A DNA stretch of 5,214 nt from DASPJL01 sp035628645 (GCA_035628645.1 DASPJL010000126.1:1-5214), one strand, 5' to 3'; shown: positions 1 to 5,214, counted from the stretch's first letter. The notes: generated by a model from the sequence alone, not told the origin. Numbers and translations are program-made.

Positions 1-395
1 TTGATGCTAATTCTATTTATTATACATCTGCCGGAGACACGATCAAAAACATTTATTCAAATATTGGTTCTGAGTGGGCTAATTCTTCTATTGCCGGAAG
101 TCTAATGATCAGGCCTGTATTTGCTGATGTTGAAATTGTTAGCGGAATATCAGAAGATATTGAAAAAGAGGCTATTGACGTTTATCCAAATCCAACCACA
201 GGTAAGATTTATATTCCTTCCGGTTTTGATCGGGTAGAAGTTTTGGACTTTACCGGAAAACCTTTACAAAAAATTGAATCCGGATCAAGTCAGGAAAGTG
301 AACTTATAATCACGAATTTGCCTCCTGGTTTTTACCTTCTCCGCATCGAACAACGTAAGAAACTTTTTATTAAAAAAATAATACTTAAACCTTGA
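1..395 (+). CDS. 3' end of a secreted protein with a T9SS type A C-terminal sorting domain (5' partial)
   Basis: The frame is open from the first complete codon at position 3 to the TGA at 393-395, so the gene enters from the left. The ATG at 105 is internal: the residues before it (IYSNIGSEWANSSIAGSL, leading into LMIRPVF) read as ordinary protein and belong to the same chain. The last 70 or so residues (about 177-392) match the Por secretion tail: a DVYPNPTTGKIYI opening, a VEVLDFTGKPL strand, an ITNLPPGFYLLRI turn-and-strand, and a basic lysine-rich end (KKLFIKKIILKP). In this family the tail directs an exported protein through the type IX system across the outer membrane and is usually cleaved by the PorU sortase. 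The stretch before it looks like the end of a beta-sandwich domain. The enzymatic or adhesive part lies outside the window, so substrate and activity cannot be stated. There is no clear terminator after the stop. Confidence 0.9.
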   Translation, partial: DANSIYYTSAGDTIKNIYSNIGSEWANSSIAGSLMIRPVFADVEIVSGISEDIEKEAIDVYPNPTTGKIYIPSGFDRVEVLDFTGKPLQKIESGSSQESELIITNLPPGFYLLRIEQRKKLFIKKIILKP

Positions 396-536
396 TTTAA
401 TTATTATTTATCATATTTATAGCGTTAAAGTCATATTTGGGCATTTCTTTCCTTCCGTGTAGTAAATTTCAATAAAACCCACTTTTTAATTCGCCATTTA
501 AACTATTACTTTACGCTAATAGCTTTAATAGTTAAA

Positions 537-2627
537 ATGTTGAGGAGAGTAAAATTATTAATTCTTTTATTTTATGTTCTGTCAGATTTTTCAGCAAACG
601 CTGAAGAACTAAAGGTTATTGAATTATCAGACACGATCAGTCAGCTAAAGATAGAATCCAGTCTGTATATTAAAACGGTAAAAGACAATCCCAAGGCTTC
701 TCTTTTAACTTTGGATGAAGAGGGCTATCGGCTTTTTAATCAAAACGAGCTGTTCTTTGACTATTCGGGTGAAAAGATTTACTGGATAAAGTTCAAGGTT
801 AAAAATAACTCGTTGAATATAAGCAGATATCTGTTAGAAATATCAAATCCGACCGTTAATAAAATCCATTTTTTCTCTCCTCTTCCGGGCGGGGCTTACA
901 AGGAATTCAGAACAGGAGACAGCTATTCATTTAATTCAAGGGAAATAGAATCACGAATCTTTCTATTTGACCTTAATATTGCTTTTGATGAAGAGAAAAT
1001 ATTTTACTTATATGTGAATACTGAAGGTGACAAAGTTACCTTCCCGATATCAATATGGGATCCCAAAGATCATGCTGAGAAGTCTTTTCATGAACAATAT
1101 ATTTTTGGTGTTTTTTTCGGGATACTATTGTTGATCATACTCCTTCATTTTTTCTTGTACTTCAACCTGAAAGATATTGCCCATATTTATTATTTACTTT
1201 ACGTTACGGGGCTTTCTGTTATATTATTAACACTTGATGGTTTATTCTTTCAGTACTTCATCCCTGATCTTCCATGGCTTGCTGAAAGATTAATGGTATT
1301 GTCGGTGTACTTTACCATGGTCTTCCTGATTATTTTTACCCAGATCTATCTGGATACGCGGAATTCCTCCATCCGTTTTCATAAGTTTTTGAGTGTTCTT
1401 AAATATATCAACTTGGCTGGTTTATTGGGCACACTTGGTCCTGCTTCGGTATTTTTTGTATGCCTTCATGCCTCTACTATTATAGCTCCCCTCATAAACC
1501 TGGTAGTAATTACTTCTGCTATTGTAGCTTTTAAAAACAACCGCAAACTGGCTGTTTATTTTATTGCTGCATTTGCTTTGTTAATTTTTGGAGTTGTGAT
1601 AGTGACTTTAAAAAGCAACGGGCTCTTATCAGGTTTCCCTTTAAAAGATTACGGTTTTAAGATGGGGGTTGTGGCAGAAATTGTAACTCTTTCATTTGCC
1701 TTAACGGTTCGTTTTAAAATGATGCAGGAAGAAACTCAGGCCCTGGCTCTGGATCGTTTGCAGAAATTAAATGAATTAAAGGATCAACAAAATGTTAAGT
1801 TGGAGCAGATGGTAGCTGAGAGAACATTAGAAATTAATGCTCAAAAAGAGATTATAGAAAAGAAAAACATCAAGATCACCCACAGTATATTATACGCCAA
1901 AAGAATACAGGATTCCCTGTTACCGGCCCGGGAACAGATCATGGAGGTGTTTCCCAACTCTTTTATCCTTTATAAACCCAAAGATATTGTGAGTGGGGAT
2001 TTTTATTGGTTTACCACTAAAGGTGATTTAGCTATTATCGCAGTAGTGGACTGTACTGGTCATGGTGTACCTGGAGCTTTCATGTCAATGTTGGGAAGTT
2101 CATTGCTGAATCAGATTGTAAAGATCAACGGAGTTACTCAGACGGACCAGATCTTAAATCATTTAAATAATGGTGTCAGGCTTGCTTTAAGGCAGGAGAA
2201 CGGATACAGTGAGGCTCAGGATGGCATGGACATCGCCATTTGTTCTATCAATTGTAATTCGGGCAAAGTTCAGTTTTCCGGAGCAAAGAGACCCATGTAT
2301 TACATTTCGAATGATGGTTCATTGGAAGTTTTTCAAGGTAACAAATTTCCTATTGGTGGATCATTAAAATTAGAATCGCCTTTCAGTAATAACGATCTGA
2401 ATTTAAATAAGGGAGATACTATTTATCTGTTTACCGATGGCTATATTGATCAATTCGGGGGTGAGAATGATGGTAAATATATGAGTAAAAAGTTCAGGGA
2501 TGTGTTATCTTCGATACATCCGCGCCCGATGTCAGAACAGGAAAAAGTGCTTGATTCTGAGATAGAGGAATGGAAAGGCGGCCGTAGCCAGACTGACGAT
2601 ATATTGGTAATGGGGATAAAGATCTGA
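537..2627 (+). CDS. 7TMR-DISM membrane sensor fused to a SpoIIE/PP2C serine phosphatase
   Basis: This 696-residue inner-membrane protein probably senses a periplasmic ligand and dephosphorylates a cytoplasmic protein. Residues 1-22 form a signal peptide (MLRRVK, a leucine-rich core, likely cut after ANA). Residues about 40-180 resemble 7TMR-DISMED2, a carbohydrate-binding-like sensor fold (YWIKFKVKNNS, YLLEISNPTVNKIHFF). Seven hydrophobic helices follow at about 188-210, 217-241, 251-272, 288-311, 313-333, 338-358 and 374-394 (7TMR-DISM_7TM), then a coiled coil at about 396-445. A linker (ITHSILYAKRIQDSLLP, 447-463), of a kind common in Bacteroidota SpoIIE proteins, leads into the phosphatase at about 475-696. 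The metal-binding aspartate motifs are all present: SGDFYW (486-491), VVDCTGHGVPGAFMS (503-517), DGMD (562-565), FTDGYID (632-638) and QTDDIL (685-690), so it should be active. The start is supported by the signal peptide. The upstream DNA is A+T-rich without a Shine-Dalgarno, as is usual in Bacteroidota. No partner kinase or anti-sigma antagonist lies nearby, so ligand and target are unknown. Confidence 0.93.
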   Translation: MLRRVKLLILLFYVLSDFSANAEELKVIELSDTISQLKIESSLYIKTVKDNPKASLLTLDEEGYRLFNQNELFFDYSGEKIYWIKFKVKNNSLNISRYLLEISNPTVNKIHFFSPLPGGAYKEFRTGDSYSFNSREIESRIFLFDLNIAFDEEKIFYLYVNTEGDKVTFPISIWDPKDHAEKSFHEQYIFGVFFGILLLIILLHFFLYFNLKDIAHIYYLLYVTGLSVILLTLDGLFFQYFIPDLPWLAERLMVLSVYFTMVFLIIFTQIYLDTRNSSIRFHKFLSVLKYINLAGLLGTLGPASVFFVCLHASTIIAPLINLVVITSAIVAFKNNRKLAVYFIAAFALLIFGVVIVTLKSNGLLSGFPLKDYGFKMGVVAEIVTLSFALTVRFKMMQEETQALALDRLQKLNELKDQQNVKLEQMVAERTLEINAQKEIIEKKNIKITHSILYAKRIQDSLLPAREQIMEVFPNSFILYKPKDIVSGDFYWFTTKGDLAIIAVVDCTGHGVPGAFMSMLGSSLLNQIVKINGVTQTDQILNHLNNGVRLALRQENGYSEAQDGMDIAICSINCNSGKVQFSGAKRPMYYISNDGSLEVFQGNKFPIGGSLKLESPFSNNDLNLNKGDTIYLFTDGYIDQFGGENDGKYMSKKFRDVLSSIHPRPMSEQEKVLDSEIEEWKGGRSQTDDILVMGIKI

Positions 2628-2637
2628 TGGTGGAGAC

Positions 2638-2663
2638 TGGAAGTTGGAAGTTGGAAGTTGGAA
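2638..2663 (+). repeat. Short tandem repeat, TGGAAGT x3 plus a partial copy
   Basis: Three exact copies of the 7-bp unit TGGAAGT (2638-2644, 2645-2651, 2652-2658) are followed by TGGAA (2659-2663). The array starts 10 bp after the phosphatase stop codon and ends about 30 bp before the insertion sequence. It lies outside any gene. From memory, similar TTGGAAG arrays turn up between genes in some Bacteroidota, but no function is implied here. Confidence 0.9.
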
Positions 2664-2694
2664 AATAGACAAGGAGGGAGTGTAAATAATTTAT

Positions 2695-2697
2695 TTA
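2695..2697. repeat. Candidate 3-bp target-site duplication, left copy (TTA)
   Basis: TTA lies directly outside the left inverted repeat (GGGCA starts at 2698), and the same trinucleotide lies directly outside the right one (4386-4388). Three bases in A+T-rich DNA can match by chance, so this is suggestive only. A short TNA-type duplication is known for parts of the IS5 superfamily. Confidence 0.5.
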
Positions 2698-2721
2698 GGG
2701 CAAGCCTGAAAATCTAGCAGG
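2698..2721 (+). repeat. Left terminal inverted repeat of the insertion sequence
   Basis: Read inward, this end has GGGCA, then CCTGAAAAT two bases later, a shared A three bases on, and AGG after two more. The reverse complement of 4362-4385 has the same blocks at the same spacing, 18 of 24 positions identical. Identity falls away inside this point. The conserved outer GGGCA is probably the cleavage end and the CCTGAAAAT block the likely transposase-binding core, by analogy with other terminal repeats. Confidence 0.82.
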
Positions 2722-2762
2722 GCTGATTTTACAAGTCTTTCAGTGAAGATAATTTAAAGAAG

Positions 2763-2809
2763 AAACCCCGAAAATAAGCGATGCAAGCTTTTTCCGGGGT
2801 TTTTGTTTT
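2763..2809 (+). terminator. Strong intrinsic terminator inside the left end of the insertion sequence
   Basis: AAACCCCG (2763-2770) pairs with CGGGGTTT (2795-2802). Inside this, AAGC (2776-2779) pairs with GCTT (2787-2790), and the AAAA/TTT between them adds pairs around small bulges. The loop is 7 bases, and a T-rich run (TT, G, TTTT) follows the stem. It lies 65 bp inside the element and about 44 bp before the transposase ATG. It would stop transcription arriving from the phosphatase side, and it probably also serves as the terminator for that gene. The opposite strand also has a fairly T-rich exit, so some bidirectional activity is possible. Confidence 0.8.
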
Positions 2810-2835
2810 GTTAAATTGTAGTGTTGAAGTACAAT
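2808..2835 (+). promoter_or_regulatory. Possible transposase promoter (TTGTTA, 16 bp, TACAAT)
   Basis: TTGTTA at 2808-2813 and TACAAT at 2830-2835 resemble -35 and -10 hexamers (4/6 and 5/6 matches) with a 16-bp spacer. They sit between the terminator and the start codon, where the element's own promoter must lie if the terminator works. Bacteroidota house-keeping promoters normally follow a different consensus (TAnnTTTG at -7), which I do not find here. The element may therefore use a broad-host-range promoter, or the match may be chance. Transcription would begin near 2841-2843, leaving a leader of only about 10 bases. Confidence 0.35.
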
Positions 2836-2851
2836 AAACATTACAATTTAA
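2811..2851 (+). promoter_or_regulatory. 15-bp hairpin abutting the transposase start codon
   Basis: TTAAATTGTAGTGTT (2811-2825) pairs with AACATTACAATTTAA (2837-2851) over 15 positions; one of these is a G-T mismatch in DNA and a G-U pair in RNA. The loop is 11 bases and holds the candidate -10 hexamer. The right arm ends one base before the ATG at 2853. In a read-through transcript the stem would bury the ribosome-landing region. A transcript starting after about 2840 would lack the left arm and stay open. The role is inferred by analogy with the read-through-protecting hairpins of IS10 and IS50; the pairing itself is seen directly. Confidence 0.7.
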
Positions 2852-2852
2852 G

Positions 2853-4187
2853 ATGCAAAAAGAGCTTTTCCAACCCCAGCTTTATTTAAATCCAAAATGG
2901 TACATTTTTAAGGAAACAGAATTAGGCAAGATCTATCAAAGCATACCCTGGGATCGGCTTGGAGAATGTTTGCCTGTAAAAATAAAAGGAGCAGGCGCCC
3001 AGCGGTGGTTCAGCAATGAAGGAATGTTTGCCTTAATGTTTTTAAAATCCTATCTGGGCCTAAGCGATGAAAAGCTGATAGAGCGGTTTAACACCGATTA
3101 CAGTTTGCAGATTTTTTGTGGCAAGCTACTGAACATTAACGAGATAATAAAAGATAAAGGCATAGTAAGCCGGATCAGGGAATACATAGCCGATCATGCC
3201 GACTGGCAGGAGGTACAATGGGTATTGATCGATCACTGGAAGCGGGATATGAGCAATTGCCATGTGTTGTTAATGGATGCCAGTTGTTATGAAAGCTATA
3301 TCCGTTTTCCTACCGATGTGAAATTGCTGTGGGAAAGCTGCCAGTATGTGTATGAAAAACAACTGTTTAAGCTGTGCAAATTGATAGGAACACCTCGGCC
3401 CCGGAGCAAATACAATGAGCAGAAACAAAAACAACGTGCCTACGATCGCACCAGAAAGAAAACCTATCAGGCCGGGCGCAAGCGCAAAAAAGCCTTGCTG
3501 CATTTATTGGAAAAGGGATTGGGGCAATTTCAGCTATTGCTCAATAGCCATCCTCACATACAGCTCAAAACCGATCAATACAGCTACCTGGCTACCATCA
3601 GAAAAGTCCTTACCCAACAACAATTCCTGCAAACTCATCCGGCAAAGGAGCTTAAGAACAGGATCGTTTCCCTGCACAAGCCGTATATACGACCCATCGT
3701 AAGAGGGAAAGAGAATAAAAGAGTGGAGTTTGGCATGAAAGTGCATATGCTCCAGGTAGATGGTATCTGCCTCATCGACCAGATGAGCTTTAAGGCCTTT
3801 AATGAAAGTACCAGACTGAAAATGAGTGTTTTAAAGCACAAATCTATTTTTGGGGCCTGTCATCAGTTGGGAGCCGATAACATTTATGCAACTAATTCTA
3901 ACCGCAACTACCTGACCAATAAGCAAATCTTTACCTGTTTCCCCAAAAAAGGCCCTAAAAAACACGCGCCTGCCGAAGAAAAGCTCAGAAGCCTTCTAGC
4001 CACCCAAAGAGCCACCGTGATGGAGGGGAGCTTTGGCAGTCAGAAAACCAGTTATGGTTTAAACAAAATAAAAGCAAGAAAAGAAAAAACCGAAATGGTA
4101 TGGGTCTTCTTTGGAGTAATGACCGCCAATGCCGTCAGGATCAGCAGAAGAAGATCTGAAAGCCCGCCCCTTCAACAAGCTGCCTAA
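2853..4187 (+). CDS. DDE transposase with DUF772-type N-terminal domain, full length
   Basis: This 444-residue protein catalyses excision and insertion of the surrounding element. The N-terminal part holds a DUF772-like DNA-binding region (RWFSNEGMFALMFLKSYLGL, about 51-70, through SLQIFCG, about 84-90). The RNase H-fold catalytic core shows the probable triad D142 (LLMDASCYESYIRFPTD), D342 (LGADNIYATNSNRNYL) and E391 (VMEGSFGSQKTSYGL). Between them are a very basic stretch (about 181-213, many K, R and Q) and the family motif SLHKPYIRPIVRGKENKR (273-290) followed by VEFGMKVHML. The C-terminus (TEMVWVFFGVMTANAVRI) is typical and not truncated. An in-frame TAA at 2835-2837, 15 bases upstream, excludes a longer start. 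G+C looks somewhat higher than in the neighbouring genes in the lines I counted. Family placement within the IS5/IS1182 superfamily is tentative; the transposase call itself is firm. Confidence 0.93.
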   Translation: MQKELFQPQLYLNPKWYIFKETELGKIYQSIPWDRLGECLPVKIKGAGAQRWFSNEGMFALMFLKSYLGLSDEKLIERFNTDYSLQIFCGKLLNINEIIKDKGIVSRIREYIADHADWQEVQWVLIDHWKRDMSNCHVLLMDASCYESYIRFPTDVKLLWESCQYVYEKQLFKLCKLIGTPRPRSKYNEQKQKQRAYDRTRKKTYQAGRKRKKALLHLLEKGLGQFQLLLNSHPHIQLKTDQYSYLATIRKVLTQQQFLQTHPAKELKNRIVSLHKPYIRPIVRGKENKRVEFGMKVHMLQVDGICLIDQMSFKAFNESTRLKMSVLKHKSIFGACHQLGADNIYATNSNRNYLTNKQIFTCFPKKGPKKHAPAEEKLRSLLATQRATVMEGSFGSQKTSYGLNKIKARKEKTEMVWVFFGVMTANAVRISRRRSESPPLQQAA

Positions 4188-4361
4188 ACAGCAAAAAAAT
4201 TTTTTGGCAGGGAGAAGTGTGCCCATACCTTAAAATCTCAATAAAACCCGCAGATTTATAAACAAAAATTGTACTTTTAAAAGAATAGGTAAACAAGGTT
4301 GCGGGCACATTAAATGCAAAAAAGTGAAAAATGAGCTTGGTCTCTTCATAATTCGCTCTTT
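4188..4361. other. Non-coding right end of the insertion sequence
   Basis: I find no gene between the transposase stop and the right inverted repeat. It begins with an A7T6 tract (4193-4205) flanked by CTGCC (4180-4184) and GGCAG (4206-4210), which could form a weak terminator for the transposase. Two overlapping inverted repeats follow: TGTGCCC (4218-4224) with GGGCACA (4303-4309), and CCCGCA (4247-4252) with TGCGGG (4300-4305). They share the same GGG, so only one can form at a time. CTTTTAAAAG near 4273 is a short palindrome. Any role in transposase binding or regulation is unproven. Confidence 0.6.
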
Positions 4362-4385
4362 CCTAATCAATTTTCAGGGATGCCC
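4362..4385 (-). repeat. Right terminal inverted repeat of the insertion sequence
   Basis: Read inward on the minus strand it starts GGGCA, then CCTGAAAAT two bases later and AGG five bases further, matching the left end at 18 of 24 positions with no gaps. On the plus strand it ends ATTTTCAGG, GA, TGCCC at 4385, followed by the second TTA. Confidence 0.82.
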
Positions 4386-4388
4386 TTA
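4386..4388. repeat. Candidate 3-bp target-site duplication, right copy (TTA)
   Basis: This TTA is identical to the one at 2695-2697 and directly abuts the right inverted repeat. Removing the element and one TTA restores a palindromic A+T-rich site. Confidence 0.5.
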
Positions 4389-4481
4389 TAAATAAAAATA
4401 TTCCATTCCTGGTAATTGTCTAAAGATTCATCAAAATTATATCTGGACTATAAGTGATTCACCCTTTTCAAGAAGTAAACC
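4389..4481 (-). pseudogene. Possible remnant of a minus-strand coding sequence, cut by the insertion sequence
   Basis: On the minus strand, 4481 down to about 4443 reads GLLLEKGESLIVQ, and a shifted frame from 4447 reads SRYNFDESLDNYQEWNIF, then IYK up to the edge of the element. The inserted DNA adds a few more codons before a TGA at 4367-4369. The residue mix looks like real protein rather than random translation, and a single small frameshift near 4443 would join the two pieces. I do not recognise the family, and the stretch is short enough (about 35 codons in total) to have arisen by chance. It lies downstream of the TauE/SafE gene in the same direction and could be the decayed end of a former neighbour. 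Confidence 0.22.
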
Positions 4482-4550
4482 TTAATACAGAAAAAAGTAA
4501 CAAGTGATATAAATATTTACTTTTTTAAATGTTAAAGAATTTTTCAGACC

Positions 4551-4581
4551 CGATTTAGGTCTTTGGTGGAACGCTAAATCG
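4551..4581 (-). repeat. 8-bp perfect inverted repeat downstream of the TauE/SafE gene, possible weak terminator
   Basis: CGATTTAG (4551-4558) and CTAAATCG (4574-4581) are exact complements around a 15-base loop, about 60 bp past the transporter stop codon. On the minus strand the stem is followed by GGTCTGAAAAATTC rather than a clean T run, so it is a poor match to a standard intrinsic terminator. It could still act as a 3'-end stabilising hairpin. Confidence 0.4.
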
Positions 4582-4641
4582 TGATTTCAGCCAGAGCACT
4601 GTGAAAAAAATCAGAACTCCAATATCTACAAATGAAAAGGG

Positions 4642-5214
4642 CTAAAAGAACTTTGTAACCACCATAAAAATAATCCTCAAGCTTACAATTATTACCACAA
4701 TACCAACCACGATCATCATTGCTTTTACCGGCAGTTTTCTAGAGATATTGGCAGCAATCGGGGCGGCAATAACACCGCCCAACAGAAGACCCACAATAAT
4801 CTGCCAATGAGTAATTCCGATAAAAAATGTAAATGTTAATGAAGAAGATAGTGCTACAAAAAACTCAGTTAAGTTTACTGATCCAATTGTATACCTGGGG
4901 TTTCTGCCGTCTGCGATTAGGGTGGAAGAAACGATTGGTCCCCATCCTCCTCCTCCGATTGAGTCAAAAAAACCACCGACTAAAGCCAATGGGCCTATCC
5001 TTTTTACTTTTGGCCTTTGCTTTCGGTTATTCAAAGCCTTTCTTATGATTATGACCCCTAAAATCAGAGTGTAACTGGCTACAAATGGCCTGATATAATC
5101 ATTGTACTGACTTAGATTTGATAAAAGGTAAGCTCCTAGTATTGCACCGACAATTCCAGGGAATAACAGTGATTTGAATAACTTACTATTGACGTTTTTA
5201 AATTTCAAATGCAT
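4642..5214 (-). CDS. TauE/SafE-family membrane transporter, N-terminus cut by the window edge
   Basis: This is the C-terminal 190 residues of a TauE/SafE (formerly DUF81) permease, a family of roughly 250-270 residues linked to export of sulfite, sulfoacetate or other small anions across the inner membrane. The diagnostic second-half motif is clear: GGFFDSIGGGGWGPIVSSTL (80-99), then PRYTIGSVNLTEFFVAL (106-122). Hydrophobic helices lie at about 15-34, 43-60, 74-98, 115-135, 138-158 and 166-186. The ATG at the very edge (5212-5214) is unlikely to be the true start: in this family the HLKF-x-NV segment follows the first helices, so about 70 residues are missing beyond the window. The gene ends in TAG at 4642-4644. 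The transported substrate cannot be read from sequence. Its neighbour on the 3' side is a mobile element, so local context gives no pathway clue. Confidence 0.88.
   Translation of the reverse strand: MHLKFKNVNSKLFKSLLFPGIVGAILGAYLLSNLSQYNDYIRPFVASYTLILGVIIIRKALNNRKQRPKVKRIGPLALVGGFFDSIGGGGWGPIVSSTLIADGRNPRYTIGSVNLTEFFVALSSSLTFTFFIGITHWQIIVGLLLGGVIAAPIAANISRKLPVKAMMIVVGIVVIIVSLRIIFMVVTKFF

Larger units (their letters stand above)
2698..4385 (+). mobile_element. Complete insertion sequence of about 1688 bp with a DDE transposase (IS5/IS1182-like superfamily)
   Basis: The ends are defined by imperfect inverted repeats, GGGCA at 2698 and its complement TGCCC ending at 4385, with 18 of 24 terminal bases matching. 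TTA flanks both sides. Between them lies a single full-length transposase gene on the plus strand. It is preceded by 155 bp of structured leader (terminator-like hairpin, possible promoter, hairpin at the start codon) and followed by about 198 bp of non-coding DNA up to the right end. All three catalytic residues are intact, so the element may still be mobile. The family name is uncertain: the DUF772-type N-terminus, the protein length and the spacing of the catalytic residues fit the broad IS5/IS1182 group, but I cannot assign a named element from sequence alone. The insertion lies 70 bp after the phosphatase gene and disrupts no complete gene that I can recognise. Confidence 0.85.
4389..4641. 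other. Gene-poor region between the insertion sequence and the TauE/SafE gene
   Basis: This 253-bp stretch is A+T-rich and lies between convergent genes: the transposase on plus and the transporter on minus. Apart from the possible coding remnant (4389-4481) and the inverted repeat at 4551-4581 I see no RNA gene, promoter or intact gene. A 28-codon open stretch follows the transporter stop in the same frame (4641 down to the TAA at 4555-4557). Confidence 0.6.

Noticed and set aside
105..107. ATG at 105 as the start of a small 96-residue protein
   Set aside because: The frame is open and protein-like from position 3, and a free-standing T9SS sorting tail without an exported body or signal peptide makes little sense.
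376..409. AAATAATA/TATTATTT stem after the T9SS gene as a terminator
   Set aside because: The stem is only A-T pairs with an 18-base loop and no following T tract; unlikely to be stable.
432..439. CATATTTG as a Bacteroidota -7 promoter element for the phosphatase gene
   Set aside because: It is one mismatch from TAnnTTTG, but there is no TTG-type -33 element at the expected distance; too weak to annotate.
2763..2851. Riboswitch or other structured leader RNA before the transposase
   Set aside because: The two hairpins are fully explained as a terminator and a start-site stem; no known riboswitch core is visible.
3270..3841. Open frames on both strands inside the transposase gene (minus 3270-3503, 3534-3746 and 3635-3841; plus 3415-3702)
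   Set aside because: They overlap a clearly coding transposase frame, show no recognisable motifs, and have no independent start signals or spacing.
2828..4278. AAGTACAAT upstream of the transposase and its complement near 4269-4277 as the terminal inverted repeats
   Set aside because: Only 9 bp match with no extension, whereas 2698-2721 and 4362-4385 match over 24 positions with a flanking TTA duplication.
4833..5048. Plus-strand open frame of 71 codons opposite the transporter
   Set aside because: It is antisense to a conserved TauE/SafE coding region, and its leucine-rich content mirrors the membrane helices on the other strand.
5212..5214. ATG at the window edge as the true start of the transporter
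   Set aside because: The protein would lack the first third of the TauE/SafE fold, and the HLKF-x-NV segment is normally internal in this family; the edge coincidence explains it.

Overview
The window looks like a piece of a Bacteroidota chromosome. It has the tail of a type IX-secreted protein with a PxP-type C-terminal sorting domain, a 7TMR-DISM/SpoIIE phosphatase with the Bacteroidota-style linker, A+T-rich intergenic DNA, and no clear Shine-Dalgarno sequences. No genus-level call is possible.

Layout, left to right. (1) Positions 1-395: the 3' end of a secreted T9SS substrate, cut by the window edge. (2) 537-2627: a complete membrane sensor-phosphatase with signal peptide, extracellular 7TMR-DISMED2-like domain, seven membrane helices, coiled coil and SpoIIE/PP2C domain. 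(3) 2638-2663: a small 7-bp tandem repeat. (4) 2698-4385: an apparently complete insertion sequence of about 1.69 kb. I delimited it from imperfect 24-bp terminal inverted repeats (18 of 24 identical) with a candidate TTA target duplication. It carries one full-length 444-residue DDE transposase gene. (5) 4389-4641: gene-poor DNA with a possible remnant of a minus-strand reading frame and an 8-bp inverted repeat. (6) 4642-5214, minus strand: the C-terminal three quarters or so of a TauE/SafE-family membrane transporter, cut by the right window edge.

The host genes show no evident shared pathway. The phosphatase stands alone, with no anti-sigma kinase or STAS partner in view. The transposase and the transporter are convergent.

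The most interesting structure is the left end of the insertion sequence. An intrinsic terminator is followed at once by a possible promoter. The -10 of that promoter lies in the loop of a 15-bp hairpin, and the second arm of the hairpin ends one base before the transposase ATG. This would let the element's own transcript be translated while read-through transcripts are terminated or folded shut. I see no convincing novel multi-gene system here.
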